Source: Profundicola chukchiensis | Lineage (GTDB): Bacteria; Bacteroidota; Bacteroidia; Flavobacteriales; Weeksellaceae | DNA length: 64,000 bases | Reading direction: 5' to 3' | Assembly (NCBI RefSeq): GCF_029664245.1 | Contig: NZ_JANAIE010000003.1 | Location: 310,001 to 374,000, forward strand | Shown here: positions 43,892 through 51,315 of the stretch, piece after piece | Numbering within the stretch: the stretch's first letter is position 1 | How the letters are laid out: every line of letters begins with the position of its first letter | The notes under the pieces: model-generated | Seen by the model: the letters and a program-made list of their open reading frames with translations, nothing else | The model's database searches: none | What the model was told of the DNA's origin: nothing | Translations under genes and position numbers: made by a program

Positions 43892-44296
43892 ATGGGTAAG
43901 TTTTTATTTATTTTGTTGCTCACATTGTTTTCTACAATAATTGAAGCTCAAACTTTTAAATTAAAAGCTTTAGAATACTCCTCTAGAGATTTTGATAATG
44001 GTATTTGGTCTGATTGGTCAAAAGAAATAAAACTCAATTTTCTGGTCACAATAAATTTTGATGACCATAAAATAAAAGTATTTAATAGATACAATCCCGA
44101 GGAATTTGATATTGTGAGATATTATGAAATAGTAAAGGTAGAGGGACATGATGTTTTAGAACTTGAAGTTGTGGATAGCAAAGGTTATGATTGTGGTATT
44201 AAATTAATTTTCTCCAAAAAAACGGATGAGGCTTGGGTAACCATGTATGTGATGTATGGAAATTTTGATTATATGTTATATATGGAACCTAGTTAA
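43892..44296 (+). CDS. Small secreted protein, first of a tandem pair
   Basis: I start at the ATG at 43892 (signal peptide MGKFLFILLLTLFSTIIEAQ); a TTG 9 bases upstream is less likely. The mature part is beta-rich and alternates charged and aromatic residues. It shares a pattern with the next gene: SRDFDNGIWSDWSKE, then FDIVRYYE and a C-terminal YGNFDYMLY. The pair arose by duplication. Function unknown. A DnaA-box-like TTATCCACA lies upstream at 43771-43779. Confidence 0.65.
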   Translation: MGKFLFILLLTLFSTIIEAQTFKLKALEYSSRDFDNGIWSDWSKEIKLNFLVTINFDDHKIKVFNRYNPEEFDIVRYYEIVKVEGHDVLELEVVDSKGYDCGIKLIFSKKTDEAWVTMYVMYGNFDYMLYMEPS

Positions 44297-44394
44297 CTAC
44301 TATAGAGTTTTAGAATTCAATATTATAAATTAAATTTAAAATACTGTTAAACAATTTAATATTCATCAAATCAATCTTTTTAAAATCAATTAAA

Positions 44395-44802
44395 ATGTAT
44401 AAGAAAATATTAATATATGTTTTATTATTTGCTTCAATTTTAACTTCTGCTCAAGTTGTTAAATTTAGAGCAAAATTATCTTCTACAAGAGATTATAATT
44501 CGGGTTCTTGGGGAGAGTTTACGGAAGAAAGGATATCGAACGATCTTATAGTATTAGACTTTGATAAAGCCAAAGTAACGATTTATATGAGAGAGAATAT
44601 TGAGGATTTTGATATTATCAAAGAATATAAAACAGAAATATCGTCGGATGGAACGCATATTAATACTTATAAGGCTGTGGATAAAGAGGGATTGAAATGT
44701 ACAATTTTATTTGCCTATTACCCAGATAATGTTAAACTTGGAATGGGATTGTTTGTCCGATATGGAAACTTTGAATATAGTTATTATGGAGACTATAATT
44801 GA
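44395..44802 (+). CDS. Small secreted protein, second of a tandem pair
   Basis: A 135-residue paralogue of the preceding gene, with signal peptide ILIYVLLFASILTSAQ. Matching elements are TRDYNSGSWGEFTEE, FDIIKEYK and YGNFEYSYYGDYN, in the same order and spacing. A 98-base gap separates the two genes. No family recognised; sequence divergence is high, so the duplication is not recent. Confidence 0.65.
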   Translation: MYKKILIYVLLFASILTSAQVVKFRAKLSSTRDYNSGSWGEFTEERISNDLIVLDFDKAKVTIYMRENIEDFDIIKEYKTEISSDGTHINTYKAVDKEGLKCTILFAYYPDNVKLGMGLFVRYGNFEYSYYGDYN

Positions 44803-44970
44803 ATAAAGATTATTGTTGTTAAAACCAATTTGCGTTCAAAAAATTGAGATTAATTAGAAGTATCGTGTTTTAATTTATATTTACCTATAAGTCAGCTTTT
44901 TATGTCAACAATCTATATATATAATTTTTGTATTAATATAACTGTCTATTCTTCATTATAAAACTTAATC

Positions 44971-45060
44971 TTACTTATTTATTAAGATAGTTCGATATTC
45001 TTTGAGTTCGTGAATTTCTTGTTGTTTGATTTCAATAATATTGTTAGCTTTTTGATACAC
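44971..45060 (-). pseudogene. hsdS C-terminal remnant (type I restriction specificity subunit)
   Basis: The minus strand encodes NNIIEIKQQEIHELKEYRT followed by ILINK and a stop. The pattern IxxKQQEIxxLKEYRTxLI is the conserved coiled-coil end of HsdS subunits. The usual following sequence (VVTGK) is lost. An hsdM N-terminus lies further upstream on the same strand, in the right order for a type I operon. Confidence 0.55.
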
Positions 45061-45182
45061 AGTTTAAATAAAACTATTTATTATTCCTTGATCAGTTGTA
45101 TTATGTATTATAATACTCCCCTAAATTCGGAACATGAGTTAAGGATTAAAAAAAGTATTAATTATAGCTAAAAAGAAATAGA

Positions 45183-45443
45183 GCGGAAAAGAAGAAAATT
45201 CACCGTAGCTTTTAAGACAAAAGTAGTGATTGAAGCATTAAAAGAGTGAGAGACGCTCCAGGAGTTATCAATACGATTTTGAACTTCAACCTAATCAAAT
45301 TTCTCAGTGGAAACGTGCATTTTTAAACAATGCAGATAAAGCTTTTGATAAGAAACAACCAGATGAGGAGCATGTTGACATAAACAAGTTATACCAAAAA
45401 ATTGGAGAACTTGAAGTGGAACGAGACTTTTTAATAAAATAGC
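45183..45443 (+). pseudogene. IS3-family orfA remnant
   Basis: The translation reads RRKFTVAFKTKVVIEALKE, then after a stop and a frame change QPNQISQWKRAFLNNA, then ELEVERDFLIK. This is the helix-turn-helix and leucine-zipper plan of IS3-family OrfA. A TGA near 45249, a frameshift and a TAG near 45441 break the frame. Confidence 0.7.
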
Positions 45444-45831
45444 TTTCGGAAAACAGGACTGTGAAAGAACGTGAATATCTTATCGAAAAGGATACTACGT
45501 ACTTGAGTGTTCGAAAGCAAAGTGAACTCTTGGAAGTTAATTGAAGTAATTACTAGTCAACATTGGATAGAAACTTTGTAAGAAAAACAAATCAAAATCA
45601 GTATGGATGGTGGTCTAGCCCCTTAAACAATCGGTCAGGATTATAAATCAAAATTACTTTTACTTAAACCCTGCGGAAAATGGATTGGATTTATACCAAG
45701 GAATTCAACTATATATCAACACATATTATCACAGAAGACACCAAGGAATAGCCAGACAAAAACCAATAGAAAAATACCAACAAGCAGGATGGCTCGCGTT
45801 TCCAACATTTCAACACTATATGAAAAAACCC
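45444..45831 (+). pseudogene. IS3-family orfB remnants
   Basis: The 5' part reads IEKDTTYLSVRKQSELLEVN, as at the start of OrfB. The C-terminal part (about 45655-45831) reads LYINTYYHRRHQGIARQKPIEKY, the end of the DDE integrase domain. The region between is deleted or frameshifted, and the catalytic core is missing. Confidence 0.65.
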
Positions 45832-45954
45832 TTAGGGGGGCGTATATTGAAATAATGAAAACTCTCTCTTTTGTAAACAAAAAAATTTCTATCCTTATAA
45901 CACTATTGGTCTGACATATGGGAATTACTATCATGTAAAGGAACTTGAAAGCCT

Positions 45955-46146
45955 TTGAGTCCTTTGAAATTTAACCTCTTCAAGAACTGTTTCCTTATTT
46001 GGTTTTAATAAAGCACCAAATCTACTTAATACCAAGATCGGTAAGATGGGTTCTCGATAATTACCTCTTACATAGACATCACTCAGAACATCATATGCAA
46101 TTCCCTAAATAAAAGAAATAAGTTTGAAATGTACAGCGTGATTCAT
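45955..46146 (-). pseudogene. hsdM N-terminal remnant (type I restriction methyltransferase)
   Basis: From an ATG at 46146 the minus strand reads MNHAVHFKLISFI, a TAG in place of the conserved tryptophan codon, then GIAYDVLSDVYVRGNYREPI and LVLSRFGALLKPNKETVLEE. This matches the N-terminus of HsdM subunits (FIWxIAD, RGxYRxxILPxxVLxRxDxxLxPTK). The rest of the gene is gone and the IS3 remnant lies just downstream. Confidence 0.7.
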
Positions 46147-46333
46147 AATTTAAATAACTTATTCACTTTGAAGATATATAATTCTATATAATAAAAACAT
46201 TGTAATTATATGTTCACAATAAATTATCTGTTATAGCCAATTCTAAAATCCTTAAAGGAATATTAATAATAAGTTAAAATAATTATGATAACACAAGTAA
46301 TATTTATAGTTTTATCATAAAAGTTTTTGAGTT

Positions 46334-47227
46334 ATGGAATCTATGGTAGTCGTATTGATAGTAGCATCAATAGTATTTTTTTTAATGGCCGAATTTTTCG
46401 GGAGAGCGAAGCATATTGGTAGGTGGTGGTCATTTTTCCTTCTATTGTCTGGATTTTTTCCAGGATTAATTGCACTTATAGCAAGTCCATCTGCCAAAAA
46501 TCAACCAACAAAGGGTGGAAATGGTTATAAAGTTTGGGGCATAATACTGTTAATATTTGGAGGATTAAACTTTTTTATGCTTATTGGTTCAGAAGGTCAA
46601 ATGGGACAAGCATTTGTTGCATTTTTGATGACAGGTTTTTATCTGATTCAGTTGTCACAAGGTAAAGTTGTTAATTATGATCCTAAATTCTACTTTGAAT
46701 CTACTTCTAAAAGTATAGAATCAAGATCGCAATATAATACTTCTACCTCGCCTCCTCCATTTCTAGGTGAAAATAATGTTTTAAATGGTGGAGAATCAAT
46801 TTCTAGTTCTTATAAAGATTTAGAATTATTATTTAATAAAGGCGTTATAACCAAATATGAATACGAACAGAAAATTAAATCTTTAAAGGAGTCAAATCTT
46901 ATGGATGAAGTTCAAAAAACTAATGAATTCAAAAGCTTAACAAGATTATATAACAATAAACTGCTTGAAGATTATGAATACCAGAATAAACTAGAAGTAC
47001 TTAAAAATAAGATGAGAGCAAATAACATAGAGTCAAAAAGTACCATTCATAAAAAGTATAAGATAGACGGAGATGAATACGAGATTAAAGACATTTTAAA
47101 CAAATTCAGAATAGGAAATTACTTTTTGTCTAAAAGTGATTATATAGAAATTGATAATACAAGAAAACAATTGAGAGATATTCCTGAATTAATGGAAGCG
47201 CTAAAAGAATATTTACCCCCAAATTAA
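46334..47227 (+). CDS. Membrane protein with two SHOCT-like helical hairpins
   Basis: A 297-residue protein. Three to four hydrophobic helices occupy the first 110 residues (MVVVLIVASIVFFLMAEFF, WSFFLLLSGFFPGLIALIA, VWGIILLIFGGLNFFMLIG). The cytoplasmic part has two SHOCT-like segments: LELLFNKGVITKYEYEQKIK (about 158-177) and LTRLYNNKLLEDYEYQNKLE (about 197-216). The start is the ATG at the N-terminal helix. The GYF_2 gene follows 5 bases after the stop, so they form an operon. Confidence 0.7.
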   Translation: MESMVVVLIVASIVFFLMAEFFGRAKHIGRWWSFFLLLSGFFPGLIALIASPSAKNQPTKGGNGYKVWGIILLIFGGLNFFMLIGSEGQMGQAFVAFLMTGFYLIQLSQGKVVNYDPKFYFESTSKSIESRSQYNTSTSPPPFLGENNVLNGGESISSSYKDLELLFNKGVITKYEYEQKIKSLKESNLMDEVQKTNEFKSLTRLYNNKLLEDYEYQNKLEVLKNKMRANNIESKSTIHKKYKIDGDEYEIKDILNKFRIGNYFLSKSDYIEIDNTRKQLRDIPELMEALKEYLPPN

Positions 47228-47232
47228 ATTAA

Positions 47233-48072
47233 ATGAAATATTTTTTAAGAAATAATGAAAAGGAGTTTCTATCTATTTCATTGCAAGAACTTAAACAGCT
47301 TACTAAAAATAAAGATTTAAATGATTTATACTATTGGCATCAAGGAATGGCAGATTGGGAAAAATTCGACGGTTCTAATTTGCAAACCAAAATAGCTAAA
47401 GATCGGAGATCTACAACTTTATTAACATTTATTACAAGTGTTGTAATATTTGCTATCATTGGTGTGATCATGGTTTCAATTAATTATAATAATGATGATT
47501 CGAGTTATACCTCAACTTCTGAAGAGGTTGTAGTCGAGACAGATGAGGATATAATTTTAGAAGATTATGAGAGTCAAAGTAAAAATATAAACGAGTCAAG
47601 CATTAATTCGAATAGTATAAATGAAATTAATAATGATAAAGAAAGTCAGGGTTTAAAGGATGTTTTTGCAGGGAAAAATAATTATAATTACGATGATATT
47701 AACTATGAACCCGTAAAAAACTTTAAGTATGTTTATATTGTATTCGACGTAAGCATTCCAAAAGAACTTGGATATAATGAAGGGATGTATGACTCTTCAT
47801 TAGGTATTAATATAAAAGGAACCTATTATCCAATCTATGAAGACTCTCAGCTTATATCGGATGTATTAGAAATAGAAGATTACTCAGAGGACTTAAAACA
47901 CAGATTATTTGATAGTTTTGAAAGTCAGAATATAGAGCCATCTGGATTCCCATCATTAAGGGCTTCAAACTCACAAGGAATATTTGAATATAGAGCTAAG
48001 GTGTTACAAAGAAACATATATGTTTTCGATTCTTATTCAGAAGCGAGTAAACATAGACGTAAGAAACTATAA
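47233..48072 (+). CDS. GYF_2-domain membrane protein
   Basis: A 279-residue protein. The N-terminal 55 residues form a GYF_2 (DUF4339) domain: MKYFLRNNEKEFLSISLQEL with the conserved tryptophans in YYWHQGMADWEKF. A membrane helix follows (LLTFITSVVIFAIIGVIMVS, about 60-79), then a Ser/Asn/Asp-rich linker and a C-terminal domain (about 160-279) without a recognised family. It follows the SHOCT-like gene. Another GYF_2 protein is encoded at 48964-49587 on the other strand. Confidence 0.72.
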   Translation: MKYFLRNNEKEFLSISLQELKQLTKNKDLNDLYYWHQGMADWEKFDGSNLQTKIAKDRRSTTLLTFITSVVIFAIIGVIMVSINYNNDDSSYTSTSEEVVVETDEDIILEDYESQSKNINESSINSNSINEINNDKESQGLKDVFAGKNNYNYDDINYEPVKNFKYVYIVFDVSIPKELGYNEGMYDSSLGINIKGTYYPIYEDSQLISDVLEIEDYSEDLKHRLFDSFESQNIEPSGFPSLRASNSQGIFEYRAKVLQRNIYVFDSYSEASKHRRKKL

Positions 48073-48126
48073 TCTTTAAATAAAGTTATATCTAAGTAAA
48101 CTTCTATTATCCTTTTAAACTATATC

Positions 48127-48995
48127 GTGATTCTAATAGTATTTTCAATCTTTCTGCTAGTAATCATTTCAAAGCAACTAGGGAATTATTCTAGTGAAAA
48201 AGAACCCAATATCTCTAGAGGGTAGTTCTAGTGTAACAGAGTCAAAGAAAAAGCCCTCAAATTAAATTGTTTGGGAACATAAACCATTGAAGATAGAGGA
48301 GAATACTCCAAAATGAAATAAAGAAGCTTCTAACGTTTCTTCAAAGTTAGAAGTCTTAGCAATTGAACCTTTAAAATTAATAGAACCCTTATCTGAAAAG
48401 AATGTAAAATAGATAGATCAATTATTTGAAGATTGGGAGCAAATCCTTAAACATCAAAGTGCTTTTGACTACGTTACTAATATTGAATGTGAAGAACAAG
48501 ATAGGATGTATGATTTATATACACAAGAGCTTTATCCTATGACGACAAGTTCTAAATCTATTATTGATTTTAACTTCAATAATTACAGAATCAAGGATTA
48601 TCTAGTAAATTATAAATTAACTAACTGCCTGCAAGGTAGTGGTTATTCTTATGATTTTATTTTTATAACATCTTCAAACGGTTAATTAAAAATTAATTCA
48701 CAACGTACAAATAAATTAAAACAGCATTTCTTTAACTATGTTAAAAATAATTTCGGTGAAGATGTATACTATATACAAGAAAAAAGGTTATATCGTCACC
48801 AAATCCTTTAAAATAAACTCAATAGATAATAATGGTTTCTGTAGTGGTGGATTCTATTTATCTCAGGAGGGTGCAAATTGTTGCTCTCAATATAGATTAG
48901 ATTTTACTTATGACATAAAAACTGATAATTTGGAAGTCTTTAATGTAAAGAATAATCCTATTCTCAAGTTTTATTGTTGTAAAACAGAAATATAA
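48127..48995 (+). pseudogene. Decayed single-pass membrane protein gene
   Basis: One reading frame is recognisable with several in-frame stops. It starts with a hydrophobic anchor (VILIVFSIFLLVIISKQLG), continues through SSKLEVLAIEPLKLIEPLSE and IDQLFEDWEQILKHQSAFDY, then a stop at 48684-48686 and FFNYVKNNFGEDVYYIQEK. A frameshift near 48785 leads to KSFKINSIDNNGFCSGGFYL and a stop at 48993-48995. The 85-residue open stretch from 48738 is only its 3' end. The original protein resembled the neighbouring anchored proteins in layout. No family recognised. Confidence 0.6.
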
Positions 48996-49587
48996 AAGGT
49001 AAAAGAAATATATTAGATAGTAAAGAAGCTAAAATAAAGTTTTTTGAAATTTCAAATCCATCCTTACGCTCTTTTGAAGAAAGATAAGCGTTGCTGAAAA
49101 TAGCTTTATAAGGTCTAAATAACACGGTGTGATTATTTCTATAATTAATATTTTCATTATTGTCAGCGGATGTTGAATGCATATAAGTCTTCCATCTTGA
49201 AACCCATTTACCAGAACTACTTCTAACATGAGAATCTGATAAAGGTCGAACCCCCCCATATCCTTTAGGAGTAGTGAGTTGAGATTTATACGATTCATAT
49301 TGATATAACTCTAACTGTGAACTGAATATACCTAAAGCAAAACTAAATATTAAATAGACAATTAGAGTTTTGCTAATGAGCGCAAGTGAGCTACTTTTTT
49401 TATTTTGTTTTAAATTCTTAGATTTTTTAAATATAAACTGTAATTCATGCAAAGTTTTAGCTTGAACCCAATCATCTAAACCTGCACGCCAAACATAATC
49501 TTCAGGCTTTAAGTTTTTCATTCTTAGTCCTTCTAAGGTAAATGGACCCTCTTCAATGCCATTAATTATTATGTAATATTTTTTCAT
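48964..49587 (-). CDS. GYF_2-domain protein with two membrane helices
   Basis: A 207-residue protein. The GYF_2 domain is clear: MKKYYIIINGIEEGPFTLEG, then EDYVWRAGLDDWVQAKTLHE (about 33-52). A first helix (ALISKTLIVYLIFSFALGIF) and a second near the C-terminus (FILASLLSNIFLLPFIFLFY) flank a soluble loop. The 3' end overlaps the end of the decayed gene on the other strand by 32 bases. GYF_2 domains are protein-interaction modules of Bacteroidetes membrane proteins; the partner is unknown. Confidence 0.72.
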   Translation of the reverse strand: MKKYYIIINGIEEGPFTLEGLRMKNLKPEDYVWRAGLDDWVQAKTLHELQFIFKKSKNLKQNKKSSSLALISKTLIVYLIFSFALGIFSSQLELYQYESYKSQLTTPKGYGGVRPLSDSHVRSSSGKWVSRWKTYMHSTSADNNENINYRNNHTVLFRPYKAIFSNAYLSSKERKDGFEISKNFILASLLSNIFLLPFIFLFYNNKT

Positions 49588-50047
49588 GGTCAGTATAATT
49601 TTAGCAAGTAAATTCGAAAATACTTAAAATTTTTAACTTAAATATTAAATAGCTAGTTAGTAGTTTAAGTCCTTATTAATAAGATATAAATTAAATAATG
49701 TATTTAAATATTATTAAGTACGTTTATCTTATTCATTTTTATGAATTAAATTTAAAGATAAAAAAATAAGAAGGTATACAATTTACCATATACATCCATC
49801 GAGATAGTATGCTAGTTTTTAAATATGCGCCCTACTAAATTATAGACTAAATCAGCAACAAATGATCTGGCATTTATTGAGTGGATGTAGGAATAATTTT
49901 AAACTAAAAAGGTGTTAACAAAATATTCAATACTTATCTTTGTTGACTATGTAAGCAAAGATTTTTAGAACTATCACAATAATTTTTGTGAGCTTTATGC
50001 AACAATTTATAGAAATAAAATTCATGTTACACTCTGATAGAAAAAAT
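49588..50047. other. AT-rich intergenic region left of tRNA-Phe
   Basis: About 460 bases with no supported gene, repeat or promoter. It lies between the GYF_2 gene and the terminator behind tRNA-Phe. Confidence 0.5.
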
Positions 50048-50089
50048 AAAACCTTAAAATGCTGTGTTACAAGCAAATTAAGGTTTTTT
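50048..50089 (-). terminator. Intrinsic terminator after tRNA-Phe
   Basis: AAACCTTAA (50049-50057) pairs with TTAAGGTTT (50078-50086) across a 20-base loop. On the minus strand the stem is followed by TATTTTTTC, directly downstream of the tRNA. Confidence 0.65.
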
Positions 50090-50093
50090 GTAG

Positions 50094-50166
50094 TGGTACC
50101 TCCAGGAATCGAACCAGGGACACAAGGATTTTCAGTCCTTTGCTCTACCAACTGAGCTAAGGTACC
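50094..50166 (-). tRNA. tRNA-Phe (anticodon GAA)
   Basis: A 73-base tRNA on the minus strand. The acceptor stem is GGTACCT with AGGTACC, the D arm GCTC/GAGC, the anticodon arm AAGGA-CTGAAAA-TCCTT with GAA in the loop, and the T loop TTCGATT. The discriminator base is A and CCA is not encoded. The T stem is CCTGG on both sides, so its central pair is a T-T mismatch, unusual for a working tRNA. Its 3' end faces the decayed accessory region. Confidence 0.92.
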
Positions 50167-50229
50167 GCTCTAAAATTGGAATGCAAATATAACACTTATT
50201 TTATATCAACAAAACAAAAATCAAAAAAA

Positions 50230-50586
50230 ATGCAAAAAATTATAATTGAGAACATCCAAATTTACACCAATCATGGTTGTATGGACGAGGAAGGAAAGAT
50301 TGGTTCGGAGTATAGTGTGAGTTTAGAAATTCATGCAGATCTAATGAAATCAGCTGATACAGACGATTTAGATGATACTGTAGACTATGTTCACTTGAAT
50401 CAAATCGTACATAAGGAAATGAATATTCGTGCGAAACTTTTAGAAACCGTAGCTGTTAAAATTTTAAATAGAATAGGAGAGGAGATACCACAAGTTAAGT
50501 TTGCTGAGGTTAAAATCTCTAAAATTAACCCTCCAATGGGCGGAAATGTGGAGAAAGTAAGTGTGATTTTTAATCAAACTTATTAA
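50230..50586 (+). CDS. folB: Dihydroneopterin aldolase
   Basis: A folate-pathway enzyme cleaving dihydroneopterin to 6-hydroxymethyl-dihydropterin. I start at the ATG at 50230 (MQKIIIENIQIYTNHGC). An upstream in-frame ATG at 50176 adds 18 residues that lie next to the tRNA and are not part of the family. The 118 residues match FolB. Motifs are NHGCMDEEGKIGSEY (about 13-27), DLDDTVDYVHLNQ (about 44-56), LLETVAVKI (about 69-77) and the terminal KISKINPPMGG. Confidence 0.92.
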   Translation: MQKIIIENIQIYTNHGCMDEEGKIGSEYSVSLEIHADLMKSADTDDLDDTVDYVHLNQIVHKEMNIRAKLLETVAVKILNRIGEEIPQVKFAEVKISKINPPMGGNVEKVSVIFNQTY

Positions 50587-50607
50587 TTCAATAAGTTATT
50601 TAAAAGT

Positions 50608-50642
50608 AAACAACCCCATCGAAGCGCGATGGGGTTGTAAAT
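50608..50642 (+). terminator. Hairpin after folB
   Basis: ACAACCCCATCG pairs with CGATGGGGTTGT around AAGCG, a very stable stem. The tract behind is TAAATTC rather than a T run, so termination may be partial. Confidence 0.65.
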
Positions 50643-50736
50643 TCTAACACATGAGGACGAATACAATTTAGTGTTTGCATTCGTTTTGAATAATTCAAAC
50701 AGTATGCCAATACTAATTTTCATTAAGTAAATTTCT

Positions 50737-51315
50737 ATGATAAAAGACAAGTTTCAGAACAATCAAATCATACTAGCTTCTAAATCTCCAAGGCGAAAAG
50801 AGCTCTTAGAGCGTCTTGACCTAGATTTTATAACAATTAGCCTAGAGACCGATGAAAGTTATTCAGAGGAGCTTAAAAAGCATGAAATAACTGAGTTTTT
50901 ATGCCATAAAAAGAAACAAGCTTACCACAATTGGCAGGAAAATCAGATTTTAATTACTTCTGACACCATTGTATGGTATAAAAATAAGGCTTTTGAGAAA
51001 CCAAAGAGTCGCGAAGAAGCTATAGAAATGCTGCAAACTTTATCCGGACAAACCCATGAGGTTATTACATCCGTTGGAATCTTTTCAACTCAAAAAGAAT
51101 TGGTTTTAAGTGATATTACCCAAGTCACTTTTGGTGAGCTGGATCAGCAAGAAATAGAATATTATGTTGATACCTACCAGCCATATGATAAAGCCGGTAG
51201 TTATGGGATTCAAGAGTGGATTGGTTATATAGGAATTACCAAAATAGAAGGCTCATATTTTAATGTAATGGGACTTCCTGTACAAAAGTTATATCAAGCC
51301 TTGAAGGATTTTTAA
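50737..51315 (+). CDS. maf: Maf-family nucleotide pyrophosphatase
   Basis: A 192-residue Maf/Ham1-like pyrophosphatase that hydrolyses non-canonical or modified nucleotides and may affect septation. Motifs are ILASKSPRRKELLERL (about 11-26), ITSDTIVWYKNKAFEKPKS (about 71-89), the LSGQTHEVITSV stretch (about 99-110) and the terminal KIEGSYFNVMGLPVQKLY. The stop overlaps the convergent acyltransferase gene by 4 bases. Confidence 0.92.
   Translation: MIKDKFQNNQIILASKSPRRKELLERLDLDFITISLETDESYSEELKKHEITEFLCHKKKQAYHNWQENQILITSDTIVWYKNKAFEKPKSREEAIEMLQTLSGQTHEVITSVGIFSTQKELVLSDITQVTFGELDQQEIEYYVDTYQPYDKAGSYGIQEWIGYIGITKIEGSYFNVMGLPVQKLYQALKDF

Larger units (their letters stand above)
45113..45845 (+). 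mobile_element. Degenerate IS3-family insertion sequence
   Basis: The element is bounded by imperfect inverted repeats: ATACTCCCCTAAA at 45113-45125 and TTAGGGGGGCGTAT at 45832-45845. It contains orfA and orfB fragments in the IS3 arrangement. At about 730 bases it is much shorter than a full element (about 1.2-1.5 kb), so most of orfB is deleted. No clear target-site duplication is visible. Confidence 0.65.

Noticed and set aside
45716-45934. Minus-strand open frame of 72 codons
   Set aside because: It lies antisense to the IS3 orfB remnant and has no family features; the plus-strand transposase reading is clear.
48738-48995. Separate 85-residue protein
   Set aside because: Its sequence continues the frameshifted upstream remnant, so it is the 3' end of a pseudogene rather than an independent gene.
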